DNA of 60,986 nt from Mucilaginibacter polytrichastri (GTDB lineage Bacteria > Bacteroidota > Bacteroidia > Sphingobacteriales > Sphingobacteriaceae): the NCBI RefSeq assembly GCF_001911425.1, contig NZ_MPPL01000001.1:16273-77258 (forward strand). Reading direction: 5' to 3'. The notes beneath the pieces were generated by a model. That model searched no databases. It was not told where the DNA came from and saw only the letters and a program-made list of their open reading frames with translations. Positions within the stretch are counted from its first letter, which is position 1. Each line of letters opens with the position of its first letter. The translations under genes were made by a program, and so were the position numbers. Positions 35,745 to 44,674 of this stretch are shown here, piece by piece.

Positions 35745-35849
35745 TTACCGATGATGAAAATAATTCATCAGGTAATCGACCAGGAAAACGAGCAGGGCCA
35801 TACCGATGATAGCCCATACCCATTGTTTGTTTTTCTTGCTTAAAGCCAT
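35745..35849 (-). CDS. 34-aa single-span membrane peptide overlapping mgtA
   Basis: The frame MALSKKNKQWVWAIIGMALL, then a short hydrophobic stretch and YFHHR, has a basic N-terminus, one membrane span and a His-containing end. Its ATG lies inside the last 10 bp of mgtA, which implies translational coupling. It precedes the porin gene by 35 bp. Tiny membrane peptides that modulate P-type ATPases are known (MgtR for MgtA-type pumps, KdpF for Kdp), so a regulator or subunit of this MgtA is a reasonable guess without sequence homology. Confidence 0.6.
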   Translation of the reverse strand: MALSKKNKQWVWAIIGMALLVFLVDYLMNYFHHR

Positions 35850-38542
35850 TGACTGAATTTTTTAATGAACCATGTTTTAACCAGTTGGGTTAACAGGCAG
35901 TAAGTAAATAACATGCCGATCAGCCATGGAAAAAAGGACAAAGGCAGTGCTTGCATTTTAAAAGCTGTTGCAAATGGCGAGAACGGAATAAATATCGCGA
36001 TGGCCATAATGGCTGATGTTAACGCCACCACCGGTGCTGTCGCCCAGCTTTGGATGAAAGGAATCTTGCGGGTACGGATCATGTGCACGATCAGTGTTTG
36101 CGATAACAGACTTTCCACGAACCAACCGGTTTGAAACAAACTTTGGTGCGCCGGGCTGTTAGCTTTAAAGACAAACCACATCACTGCAAAAGTGGCATAA
36201 TCGAAAATGGAACTGATCGGGCCGATGAACAGCATAAACTTACTGATGCCCCTGGCATCCCATTTTTGAGGCTGGTTAATGAAATCGGTATCCATGCTGT
36301 CCCATGGAATGGAGGTTTGGGATATATCATACAATAAGTTATTGACTAAAATCTGTATCGGCAGCATGGGCAAAAATGGCAATAAAGCACTCGCGCCTAA
36401 CATACTGAACATATTGCCGAAGTTGCTGCTGGCTGTCATCTTGATATATTTAATGATATTGCCAAAAGTCCTCCGGCCATAGATCACCCCTTTACGCAAA
36501 ACCATCAGGTCTTTTTCCAGTAAAATAATATCCGCGCTTTCTTTGGCGATGTCCACGGCGGTATCCACAGAAATTCCCACATCCGCATCACGCAGCGCAG
36601 CCGCGTCATTAATACCATCACCCATAAACCCTACGGTATGCCCTTTAGCTTGTAAAAGTTTAATGATCCGGGCTTTTTGGATGGGACTCAATTTGGCCAG
36701 GATACTGGTTTCATCCAGTTTCAAAGTCAGTTCCTGATCGCTCATCTGTTCCAGTTCCTTACCGGTTAGTACGTGCTGTAGCGGAATGCCTACATCGCGA
36801 CAGATCTTTTTGGTAACCACCTCGTTATCGCCTGTCAATACTTTAATGCTTACGCCTAATTTCTGAAGACCCTCGATGGCTGGTTTGGCAGACGGTTTGG
36901 CCGGGTCAAGAAAGCCGACGAATCCTGTCAATACCATATCTGTTTCGTCGGCAACAGTGTAAGTCAGCGGTCTTTCATCGTATTCTTTAATGGCGACCAA
37001 TAACACACGGAGACCTTCCTCATTGAGTTTGTGCGAAGTATTTAAGATCAGTTTGCGCATGGCATCGTCCATCGGCACGATCTTGTCGTTCTCGATATGC
37101 AGTTGTTTATCTTCTCCCGGATCAAAGGCACGGGAACAGAGGTCAAGCATTTCCTCAACAGCTCCCTTACAGATCAATAAGTGTTTCCCGTTCTTTTCTT
37201 CCAGGATCACGCTCATTCTCCGTCTTTGGAAATCAAAGGGTATTTCGTCAATCTTGGTAAACGATTCATCCGCCTTGACGCAGCTATGGATCTCCGCATG
37301 TTCCAGCACGGCGACATCCAACAAGTTCTTTAGCCCGGTTTGGTGGAAACTGTTCAGGTAGGCCCATTTCATCACTTCATCATCCTCGTCTCCAAAAACA
37401 TTGAGGTGTCTTTCCAGTACGATCTTATCCATTGTCAGCGTGCCGGTTTTGTCTGTACACAGAATATCCATCGCCCCGATATTCTGAATGGCATTTAACC
37501 GTTTAACGATCACCTTACGCTTGCTCATGCTTTTAGCGCCTTTCGCTAAATTGGCCGTAACAATCATCGGCAGCATTTCAGGCGTAAGGCCAACTGCTAC
37601 AGAAATGGCGAACATTAATGCTTCAAACCAGTTGTGTTTGGTCAGTCCGTTGATCAGGAAAACCAGCGGCACCATCACCAGCATAAAGCGGATGAGCAGC
37701 CAGCTTACTTTATTCACTCCTTTATCAAAACTGGTTTCGTTGCGTTTGCCGGTGATGGCTTTCCCTATTGTGCCGAAATAGGTAAGGTTACCGGTAGTTA
37801 CCACGATAGCATGTGCCGTACCGCTCACCACGTTGGTACCCATAAAGCAGGTATTTTCCAGTTCGAGCGGCGACTTTATATCGGCATCGGGAATAGCTAA
37901 CTCACGCTTTTCTACAGGCAGGGATTCCCCGGTCAGCATTGCCTGGCTAATAAAGAGGTCTTTTGATTGAATGATCCGGCAGTCCGCAGGGATCATATCT
38001 CCGGCGCTTAAAAAGACGATATCACCGGGAACGAGGTCTATAATATTGATCTCGAATTTCCCCTTGCCTTGGCGTAAAACGGTCGCCGTGGTTTTGACCA
38101 TGCTCTTTAATTCTTCCGCAGCTCGGTTACTGGTGTATTCCTGCCAGAACCGGAGCAGCGAACTGAGCATGACCATGACGCTCACCACGATTACCGTTTT
38201 AAAATCTCTTTCACCAGGTGCCGCCATCAGCACATCCATCACAAAAGACACACCAGCCAGGATGATCAAAACTGCGATAAAAGGGTTTAGAAAAGCCTTA
38301 AATAACTGCACATACCAGGCGGGGGCCTTTTCGTGCTGAATTTCATTCAGACCGAATTTTCCTTTCTTATTGGTCACTTCAACCTTACTTAGTCCCTGTT
38401 CACTACTTTGCAGCGTGGTATAAAAGGAGGTGGGATCTTCTTTCGACACCTGGCGAAGCAGGGTAACCGCGGCTTCGTCAAATCCTGATACCGCACTGCT
38501 TCCGGGAATTTTCAATTTTCTTGTGGTTTCTGTTAAAGTCAT
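35840..38542 (-). CDS. mgtA: Magnesium-translocating P-type ATPase, 900 aa
   Basis: A P3B-type ATPase that imports Mg2+ across the inner membrane. The phosphorylation motif is DKTGTL, with VMLTGES-like AMLTGESLPVEK earlier and the hinge MGDGINDAAALRDADVG later. The N-terminal cytosolic part and about ten membrane spans with length 900 match MgtA/MgtB. It starts 4 bp inside the preceding six-TM gene (ATGA) and its 3' end overlaps a 34-aa peptide gene. A two-component system and mgtE lie just upstream on the same strand, so magnesium-responsive control is likely. Confidence 0.93.
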   Translation of the reverse strand: MTLTETTRKLKIPGSSAVSGFDEAAVTLLRQVSKEDPTSFYTTLQSSEQGLSKVEVTNKKGKFGLNEIQHEKAPAWYVQLFKAFLNPFIAVLIILAGVSFVMDVLMAAPGERDFKTVIVVSVMVMLSSLLRFWQEYTSNRAAEELKSMVKTTATVLRQGKGKFEINIIDLVPGDIVFLSAGDMIPADCRIIQSKDLFISQAMLTGESLPVEKRELAIPDADIKSPLELENTCFMGTNVVSGTAHAIVVTTGNLTYFGTIGKAITGKRNETSFDKGVNKVSWLLIRFMLVMVPLVFLINGLTKHNWFEALMFAISVAVGLTPEMLPMIVTANLAKGAKSMSKRKVIVKRLNAIQNIGAMDILCTDKTGTLTMDKIVLERHLNVFGDEDDEVMKWAYLNSFHQTGLKNLLDVAVLEHAEIHSCVKADESFTKIDEIPFDFQRRRMSVILEEKNGKHLLICKGAVEEMLDLCSRAFDPGEDKQLHIENDKIVPMDDAMRKLILNTSHKLNEEGLRVLLVAIKEYDERPLTYTVADETDMVLTGFVGFLDPAKPSAKPAIEGLQKLGVSIKVLTGDNEVVTKKICRDVGIPLQHVLTGKELEQMSDQELTLKLDETSILAKLSPIQKARIIKLLQAKGHTVGFMGDGINDAAALRDADVGISVDTAVDIAKESADIILLEKDLMVLRKGVIYGRRTFGNIIKYIKMTASSNFGNMFSMLGASALLPFLPMLPIQILVNNLLYDISQTSIPWDSMDTDFINQPQKWDARGISKFMLFIGPISSIFDYATFAVMWFVFKANSPAHQSLFQTGWFVESLLSQTLIVHMIRTRKIPFIQSWATAPVVALTSAIMAIAIFIPFSPFATAFKMQALPLSFFPWLIGMLFTYCLLTQLVKTWFIKKFSQWL

Positions 38543-39144
38543 TGGATGTTATGCTTAAATAGTTCAATAATCAGGAGTACGTTTCCGGTCATCAGCAGAA
38601 ACACGGACACCGTGTTTAGGTATTTAAATGTTTTTTCAAAATGATATTTCCCCAGTAATGCGCCTACAAGCAAAAAAATAGCAGTAAAAACGAGCAGCGA
38701 AAGGATGAATACCAGACGGTCAAGATGGAGCCAATTCAAAGCGCAGCCAAAAGCAAATACATAAACCGCAGTACCTAAACCGATCTCCAGAAAGTACTGG
38801 GTATCTAATAAAACCTGCTTAACTGTTCCGTTTTTACTTTTCAGTTCCTGTGCCATCTTCATGCTTATTGAAAACAATAGGCCGATTGCTATCAGTTGTT
38901 CCTGCCCGGATAGCATAGGTTTGGTATACAAACCGAACCACTTGCCATAGAAAAAGACCATGTTCTGGATGATAAAAAGTAAAAAGAACAGCACCAGCCA
39001 GCGTGGAGGGCGCGCCGCTGGTTTCGGTGCTTCCAACCGGGACGCCCCGAAAATGGCTATTTCGTTGCCGCTTACGAACGCGATCACCAGGTTATCTGCC
39101 GCGACCCCGGCAGCAATAAAAATTATAGCGATGTTACAAATCAT
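38539..39144 (-). CDS. Six-TM MntP-like membrane protein, 201 aa
   Basis: Six hydrophobic segments are visible. The first contains AAGVAADNLVIAFVSGNEI, where an Asp within a small-residue helix recalls the DAFAVS-type helix of MntP manganese exporters. A middle loop is Lys-rich. It overlaps mgtA by 4 bp and should be co-expressed with it. An exporter protecting against Mn2+ or another ion leaking through MgtA would fit. The family assignment is tentative. Confidence 0.55.
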   Translation of the reverse strand: MICNIAIIFIAAGVAADNLVIAFVSGNEIAIFGASRLEAPKPAARPPRWLVLFFLLFIIQNMVFFYGKWFGLYTKPMLSGQEQLIAIGLLFSISMKMAQELKSKNGTVKQVLLDTQYFLEIGLGTAVYVFAFGCALNWLHLDRLVFILSLLVFTAIFLLVGALLGKYHFEKTFKYLNTVSVFLLMTGNVLLIIELFKHNIQ

Positions 39145-39543
39145 TACCCTGGTAATTAGCTTGATTCTTTTTCATCAGCAATCCGTTGGTAAAACAGCAG
39201 AAACGCTGAAGCTCAATACCGCTGATACCGCGCTGTCAAATACCTTTGCCGGTTTCTGCTTGTGCCTGGAAAATGAAGAATAAGGGGTATTGGTAATAAT
39301 TAAAATGGCGTGTTTTTTTTCTTTTTTACGCATGACGATAGTTTTGTCCCGGTTTGCAGGACTGCGTAATTAAGCGGCCCTGAGTTTAGCGGGAGATAAA
39401 TAATTGATAATTTGTACTCGGACCAGTATCCATGTTTGTTTTGTTTGATAATTTCTTTGTGAAATGCAATGCAAAGTTAAATCACCGCCAATAGATTGGC
39501 CGTTAGAGAAGTCTTATAAAAGTATTAGAAAACTATTAGAATG
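39145..39543 (-). promoter_or_regulatory. Leader/promoter region of the mgtA operon
   Basis: This 399-bp gap separates the kinase gene from the mgtA operon and should hold its promoter and leader. Two short frames overlap on opposite strands. On plus, 39131-39283 encodes 50 aa with a hydrophobic start (MLQIITLVISLILFH). On minus there is about 50 aa starting MRKKEKKHAILIITN. Either might be a leader peptide, but neither is clearly real. I see no magnesium-riboswitch structure that I can name. Confidence 0.35.
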
Positions 39544-40911
39544 TTAAATGTGGGGAAGCTCTACCGTAAAAGTAGTGCCTTCGTTTCGTTGGGAAGAAAC
39601 GGTGATCGTGCCTTTGTGGAGTTCTATGATCTTTTTGGTTAGAGATAACCCGATGCCGTTACCGCCCGAAAATTGCTGATTAGAACCCCTGTAAAAAGCT
39701 GTGAATATATGGGGAATCTCTTCGGCGTCCATCCCGATGCCATGATCCTGAAACCGCAATATGGTTTTTTCTTTAAAATAGTTGATGGCAACTGCCACTT
39801 CTTTATCAGCCGAAAATTTACATCCGTTTTCGATGAGATTAATAAAAGCGACTTTCAACAAATACTCGTTCCCCATCACCGAAATAAAATCATCATCTTC
39901 AATTTCTTTTTCGAAAATAATATTGATCCTGCAGCCGGGCTGATCATGCAAAGCATCATTGCGGGCATCCAGAATAAGTTCGTCCAGCCGTAGTTCTTTA
40001 AAACCAATTTCTGTATGGTCATAGTTGGCTTTTGCCAGGTCGAGCAGGCTATTGGATAACCTGACTAGTTTTTGCGCATCACTAATCGCATGATGTATAG
40101 CGTCCCTGTAAAATTCATTACTTCTTTCCTTATCTGCTGTAACCTGAAGCTCAGTCAGCATCGCGGTAAGCGGAGTTCTCAACTCATGTGAGATATTGGA
40201 AACAAAATCCTTTTGCGCATCAAATGATTTCTCTAACCTGTTCAGCATCGCGTTAAATGTCACTGCCAGTTCTGCGATCTCATCCTTTCCATTACCCTCT
40301 TTGATGCGCAGGTCGAGGTTAGTAGCCGTAATTTCTTCTACCTCATCTACCATGTCTGACACCGGCTTGAGGGCCTTGCTCGAAAAAATATGACCAGCGA
40401 TATAAATAAAAATGATGGACACAAAAAATGCAATGATTAAGGTATATTTCAAGTTACGCAGTTTGGCATAGCCGTTTTGGTCATTTGCCGCCGACGTAAT
40501 TACGTAATCTTTCGAGTTAAGCTGATAAAATATTCCGACGACCTGCATATCGCCCTGGTAAAACCGGATCTGTTTTTTGGACACGATCTCATCGATCATG
40601 TGACGGGTTTCTTTTACCTTATCGATTTCAACGGCATCATGGTATAACAGGTGAAAAGAAGTGTCGTATATGGCCACCTCTTCCTGAAACTGTGCATTGG
40701 GTGAGTGCTTGTAGATCAATTGAAGAACCTGCGGCTGAACTTTGGCGTTCAGCAACAGATTGGCCTTGGTAATGGCAGTATGACTTAATGAACTATAATA
40801 TTCATCCTCTCTATTTTCTGAGAAAGAAAAATAGACAACTAACGCAAAAGCCAGCAACAGCGCTGCTATAATGCCTGTAAAAAGAAAGGTAAGCCTGCTG
40901 CGTATCGTCAT
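39544..40911 (-). CDS. Sensor histidine kinase, 455 aa
   Basis: An N-terminal TM helix, a periplasmic domain of about 130 residues, a second TM helix near 165-185, then a HAMP domain (SSKALKPVSDMVDEVEEI). HisKA follows with FVSNISHELRTPLTAMLTEL (phospho-His), then the N box INLIENGCKFS, G1 DHGIGMD and G2 GGNGIGLSL. It overlaps its response regulator by 4 bp. The gene lies between mgtE and the mgtA operon, so it may sense Mg2+ or envelope state and act on mgtA. The regulon is inferred from position. Confidence 0.92.
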   Translation of the reverse strand: MTIRSRLTFLFTGIIAALLLAFALVVYFSFSENREDEYYSSLSHTAITKANLLLNAKVQPQVLQLIYKHSPNAQFQEEVAIYDTSFHLLYHDAVEIDKVKETRHMIDEIVSKKQIRFYQGDMQVVGIFYQLNSKDYVITSAANDQNGYAKLRNLKYTLIIAFFVSIIFIYIAGHIFSSKALKPVSDMVDEVEEITATNLDLRIKEGNGKDEIAELAVTFNAMLNRLEKSFDAQKDFVSNISHELRTPLTAMLTELQVTADKERSNEFYRDAIHHAISDAQKLVRLSNSLLDLAKANYDHTEIGFKELRLDELILDARNDALHDQPGCRINIIFEKEIEDDDFISVMGNEYLLKVAFINLIENGCKFSADKEVAVAINYFKEKTILRFQDHGIGMDAEEIPHIFTAFYRGSNQQFSGGNGIGLSLTKKIIELHKGTITVSSQRNEGTTFTVELPHI

Positions 40912-41591
40912 TTTTCTATTGCGAAAATAAAACCAAGTCCTTGTTTGGTATGGATCAGTTTATCGGTAAATTCCCTGTCGATCTTCTTTCTCAGGTAATT
41001 GATATAAACGTCGATAAAATTAGTCCCGGTATCAAAATGGGTATCCCAGACTTTTTCAGCGATCTCTGTTCGGGATAATACCCGCTCGCTGTTTTGCATC
41101 ATATATTGCAGTAATTTTAATTCTTTTGGTGTAAGTCTTATTGGCTTACCCGAACGGTTAACGGTTTTGGTTTGATTATTCAATTCCAGATCGGCATAAC
41201 GTAAAATATCAGGCAGAAAAACAGGGCTGCCTACCTTGCGGTTCATTACCGCCCGTATTCGAACCAGTAGCTCCCTGAAATCAAAAGGCTTAACCAAATA
41301 GTCGTCTGCGCCTGCATCGAAACCTTCCACTTTATCGTCAGTCGTTCCCAATGCAGTCAGCAAAATTATGGGCATGTCCGGTTTGGCAGAACGTACCTCA
41401 CGGCACAGTTCAAGACCTGTCAGTTGAGGCAAAATAATATCGGAGATCAGTAGGTCATAATCATGCTGCAAAGCCAGTTTTTTTCCATTTAAACCGTCGT
41501 AAGCGATCATAACAACATGTCCCTGTTCTTCCAAGCCTTGTTTAACCAGGCTGGCGATGCGCTCTTCATCTTCTACGATCAGTATTTTCAT
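40908..41591 (-). CDS. OmpR-family response regulator, 227 aa
   Basis: A receiver domain with the acidic pair in VEDEE, phospho-Asp in LLISDIILP (about residue 53) and Lys in LVKPFDFRELL, then a winged-helix DNA-binding domain (RLTPKELKLLQYMM, RTEIAEKVWDTHFDTGTNFIDV, GLGFIF). It is 5 bp downstream of mgtE and overlaps the kinase gene. It is typical of the copper/metal-type OmpR regulators of this phylum, but its neighbours point to magnesium transporters. Confidence 0.93.
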   Translation of the reverse strand: MKILIVEDEERIASLVKQGLEEQGHVVMIAYDGLNGKKLALQHDYDLLISDIILPQLTGLELCREVRSAKPDMPIILLTALGTTDDKVEGFDAGADDYLVKPFDFRELLVRIRAVMNRKVGSPVFLPDILRYADLELNNQTKTVNRSGKPIRLTPKELKLLQYMMQNSERVLSRTEIAEKVWDTHFDTGTNFIDVYINYLRKKIDREFTDKLIHTKQGLGFIFAIEK

Positions 41592-41596
41592 CTGCT

Positions 41597-42979
41597 TTAT
41601 TTTAAGATCGTACCATGTAACACAACGGCCGCAATGCTAAAATAGATCACCAGTCCGGTAACATCGACCAATGTTGCCACAAATGGGGCCGAGGAAGTCG
41701 CTGGATCTTGCTTTAGTTTTTTTAAAACGATCGGTATCATGGAACCGCTTAATGTACCCCACATCACTATGCCGATTAGTGAAAAGAAAATGGTGACTGC
41801 CATCAATAACCAGTGTGTCCCATAGTCATACCAGCCTAACTTTTGCCAAGCTGTGATTCGGAGGAAACCAATCGCACCCAAAATAATGCCTAGGGAAATA
41901 CCGGATAATAGTTCCCGTCGTAATACATAAAACCAACTCTTAACAGTAAGTTCACCCACAGATAGTGCCCTGATGATCAATGTAGCCGCCTGTGAACCAC
42001 TGTTACCACCGCTGGAAATTACCAGCGGAACGAAAAGTGCCAGTACGACAGCTTTGGCTATTTCTTTCTCAAAAAAGCCCATCGCAGTAGCAGTAAACAT
42101 TTCACCGACAAACAGAATGATCAGCCACCCGGCACGTTTTTTAATCAGCGATCCAACAGACGTTTTTACATAAGGGTATTCCAAAGACTCAACACCCCCA
42201 AATCGCTGTATTTCCTTTGTGGTATTCTGTTCTGCAACATCGATCAGGTCATCAATGGTCAAGACGCCAAGTAGAACATTTTCTGCATTGGTCACTGGCA
42301 AAACTGTTCGATCATACTGTTTGAAACGGGAAATGGCTATGTCTGTAGAATCTTCGATTTCAAGTTTCACAAATGACCAGTCCATAATATCATGGATCGT
42401 TTTTGAACTCTCGTTCAAGACTAATCTTCTGATCGGCATATCATCGATCAGCTTTCCGTCTTTATCAGTTATGTAGATCACGTCTGCTGCGTCAGAATCT
42501 TCATGGTTAATGCGCAGGTGATCTATTGCTTGTGCAATCGTCATTTCCTGGTTCAAGGTGCAAAATGAAGTGTTAACCAAGCGTGCGACACTTTGCTTAG
42601 GATAGCCGAGCATATCCTGTGTAGCTTTACGGTTCTTCTCGTCCAGTAGTTCCAGAAAAGTTGACCGTTGCAAACCGTTGAGCGCACTGTAAAAAGTATA
42701 ACGGTCGGTGGAGTTTAAGCGGTTCAGTAAAAAAACTGCTTTTTCTTTTGGCATTGTCCTGACTACATTTTGTTGCAGGTAAGCACCCAAGAAATTAAAA
42801 AGTACCAATTGCGAATGCTCGGGAAGTTCCAAAAAAGTTTCTACGGCAGATTTTATTGGCAGACCATTGAGCATGTGCGCAACTTCCGACGGGTGAATTT
42901 GTTCCTTATTGTGGCCGGAAAGCATGGATATCAGTTTGCTTGGTAACAGCTTGTCTTTAAGTTGTGCTAAATTAATCAT
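41597..42979 (-). CDS. mgtE: MgtE-family magnesium transporter, 460 aa
   Basis: Layout of MgtE: an N-terminal helical superfamily domain (about 15-135), two CBS domains (about 140-265; DLIDVAEQNTTKEIQRFGG at the linker) and five TM helices with the family signature PLVISSGGNSGSQAATLIIRAL and the C-terminal SAPFVATLVDVTGLVIYF. It conducts Mg2+ inward and is gated by the CBS/N domains when internal Mg2+ is high. First gene of a mgtE-regulator-kinase operon. Confidence 0.93.
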   Translation of the reverse strand: MINLAQLKDKLLPSKLISMLSGHNKEQIHPSEVAHMLNGLPIKSAVETFLELPEHSQLVLFNFLGAYLQQNVVRTMPKEKAVFLLNRLNSTDRYTFYSALNGLQRSTFLELLDEKNRKATQDMLGYPKQSVARLVNTSFCTLNQEMTIAQAIDHLRINHEDSDAADVIYITDKDGKLIDDMPIRRLVLNESSKTIHDIMDWSFVKLEIEDSTDIAISRFKQYDRTVLPVTNAENVLLGVLTIDDLIDVAEQNTTKEIQRFGGVESLEYPYVKTSVGSLIKKRAGWLIILFVGEMFTATAMGFFEKEIAKAVVLALFVPLVISSGGNSGSQAATLIIRALSVGELTVKSWFYVLRRELLSGISLGIILGAIGFLRITAWQKLGWYDYGTHWLLMAVTIFFSLIGIVMWGTLSGSMIPIVLKKLKQDPATSSAPFVATLVDVTGLVIYFSIAAVVLHGTILK

Positions 42980-43197
42980 AGGTTGATGTTCTGATAATTT
43001 ATTTAGGATACCAACGGGTCTATATATTGTTTTTAAAGATAGATAAAAGGACTTTAACGTTTGTTATTTACAAACTAAGGCGAGGCAGCGATCAGCCTCA
43101 CGTTCAGTTTCTAAAGTGCATACTGGCCAGCCTTGTAAAAATAGCCCGTAAGAGCCGCGGCATTCCACGCCTCTTTTAGTAAAACTAATAGTTTGGC

Positions 43198-43719
43198 TTA
43201 ATCCATCCGAACTTTTAAAAGTTCCTGATACGGATTGCCCTTCAGGCCTAAGATTTCAGCAAATGCAGGCTCGGTTTTATAACCTTCCAGTTTAAGTGCT
43301 ATAACTTTTAACCTAAAATCCAGACCGTTTTTTAAGAGTAACCTATACTCGATTAGCATATGTAAGTAAGCATGCTGTTTTTGGGTTGGAATATTTTGAC
43401 CAAAAATTTCTATTTCGAAATCATCGATAAAAAAAATAGCCTTTACCGAACCGAATTTCTGATTCCGGGAAAGTTCAAATCCCTTGCTCTTTCCAAATAG
43501 CGAAAAAAGGGTATTGCTGAATTCTTGCTCATCTCTCATGTAACATATAATATCCAAGTCACTGGTTTCAATATCAACCTCAATTGGTATCGTGCCTACT
43601 AAGATCGGTTCGAACGCAGCAAGCTTTTCTAAAATTTCATGGTTTGAGAGTACCCTAAAAGCTCGTTTTTGTTTCTCTGAGCCGGTCTTCAAATAGTAGA
43701 TGTTCAGGAAATTTATCAT
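43198..43719 (-). CDS. DUF4269 family protein, 173 aa
   Basis: A small cytoplasmic protein matching DUF4269. The segment LVGTIPIEVDIETSDLDIICY resembles the active-site strand of nucleotidyltransferase-fold proteins (D-x-D), and KVIALKLEGYKTEPAFAEIL and GNPYQELLKV are typical of the end of this family. A nucleotidyltransferase-like activity is suggested but not shown. It is 65 bp behind the AraC gene and may be cotranscribed. Confidence 0.75.
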   Translation of the reverse strand: MINFLNIYYLKTGSEKQKRAFRVLSNHEILEKLAAFEPILVGTIPIEVDIETSDLDIICYMRDEQEFSNTLFSLFGKSKGFELSRNQKFGSVKAIFFIDDFEIEIFGQNIPTQKQHAYLHMLIEYRLLLKNGLDFRLKVIALKLEGYKTEPAFAEILGLKGNPYQELLKVRMD

Positions 43720-43784
43720 TTAAAAATCTTAATTATTGTAACTTAACTGGATTGCGAATAAATATTATGTGTTTTAACTGGTAT

Positions 43785-44657
43785 TTAGAGAGGGCTTAGA
43801 TCAAGCTTCCGCTTGGCATCTTCGCAAAATTTAGACGGGGTTATGCCAAATTTAAACGTAAAAGCTCTGGAAAAATGGGACAGATCTTCAAAACCAATAT
43901 TGAGATAAATTTTGGAAGGCGAATTTTCAATCCTTGATAACAAAATTTTCGCTTCTTCAAGTCTGCGATTGAGCAACCATTTTCCCGGGGAAGTGAAAAA
44001 TGTATTGATAAAATCACGCTTATAACTTGCCAGACTTCGTCCGCTCAAATATGCAAAGCGGGAAAGGGGAAGGTTATATCGAAAGTTCTTTTCCATAAAC
44101 CCTGCAAGATCACTTTTTACCGGCACTGAGAAATCAAAAAGTACATTTTGAAGTTCTGGCTGCTCTTTTAACAGGATGAATAAAATTTCCTGCACCTTCA
44201 TATCTATGAGCTGCCTGTTTTCTCCCTCGTTAATTTCACTATATGATATTAATGAGGAAATAAGCGATTGGTAAAGCACAGCTTTTTTAAGCAGGATAAC
44301 GCTGGGCCCCGTAGGCTGGCTTCTGGGTGAATAGCCATGGGCATCCGCGAATGAACGCAGCATTTCTTTTCTTAGCACAACGCTTAACGAGCGGTAAGGT
44401 ATAGATTTATTGGCCTGTTTGATATACTTGATCACCCTATTCTGGCGCACAAGCCGAAAACTGCCTGCCGGATAGTGGGAAACTTTATTATTCTGTTGGA
44501 TTTGGAGACTGCCTGAAATCTGGTAACTGAAAAGGATCTCTCCGGTATACTGTTCTCCTGAAAAACTATTTGTGTAGTAAACGGCCGTATTTATTTGTTT
44601 AGATTCCTGCATTGCGATAACCTGGCGCATAAAAAGAGCCTCCTTTAAAGACCTCAT
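43785..44657 (-). CDS. AraC-family transcriptional regulator, 290 aa
   Basis: The N-terminal 160 residues look like a cupin-type sensing domain (GSLQIQQNNKVSHYPAGSFRLV). The C-terminal 100 hold the two AraC helix-turn-helix motifs (LSRFAYLSGRSLASYKRDF, then KIYLNIGFEDLSHFSRAFTFKFGITPSKF). Starts at 44657 or the internal Met codons at positions 9 and 16 are possible. It follows the aldehyde dehydrogenase gene by 17 bp and probably regulates it. Confidence 0.88.
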   Translation of the reverse strand: MRSLKEALFMRQVIAMQESKQINTAVYYTNSFSGEQYTGEILFSYQISGSLQIQQNNKVSHYPAGSFRLVRQNRVIKYIKQANKSIPYRSLSVVLRKEMLRSFADAHGYSPRSQPTGPSVILLKKAVLYQSLISSLISYSEINEGENRQLIDMKVQEILFILLKEQPELQNVLFDFSVPVKSDLAGFMEKNFRYNLPLSRFAYLSGRSLASYKRDFINTFFTSPGKWLLNRRLEEAKILLSRIENSPSKIYLNIGFEDLSHFSRAFTFKFGITPSKFCEDAKRKLDLSPL

Positions 44658-44674
44658 CGAAGGTGGCTGCTAAA

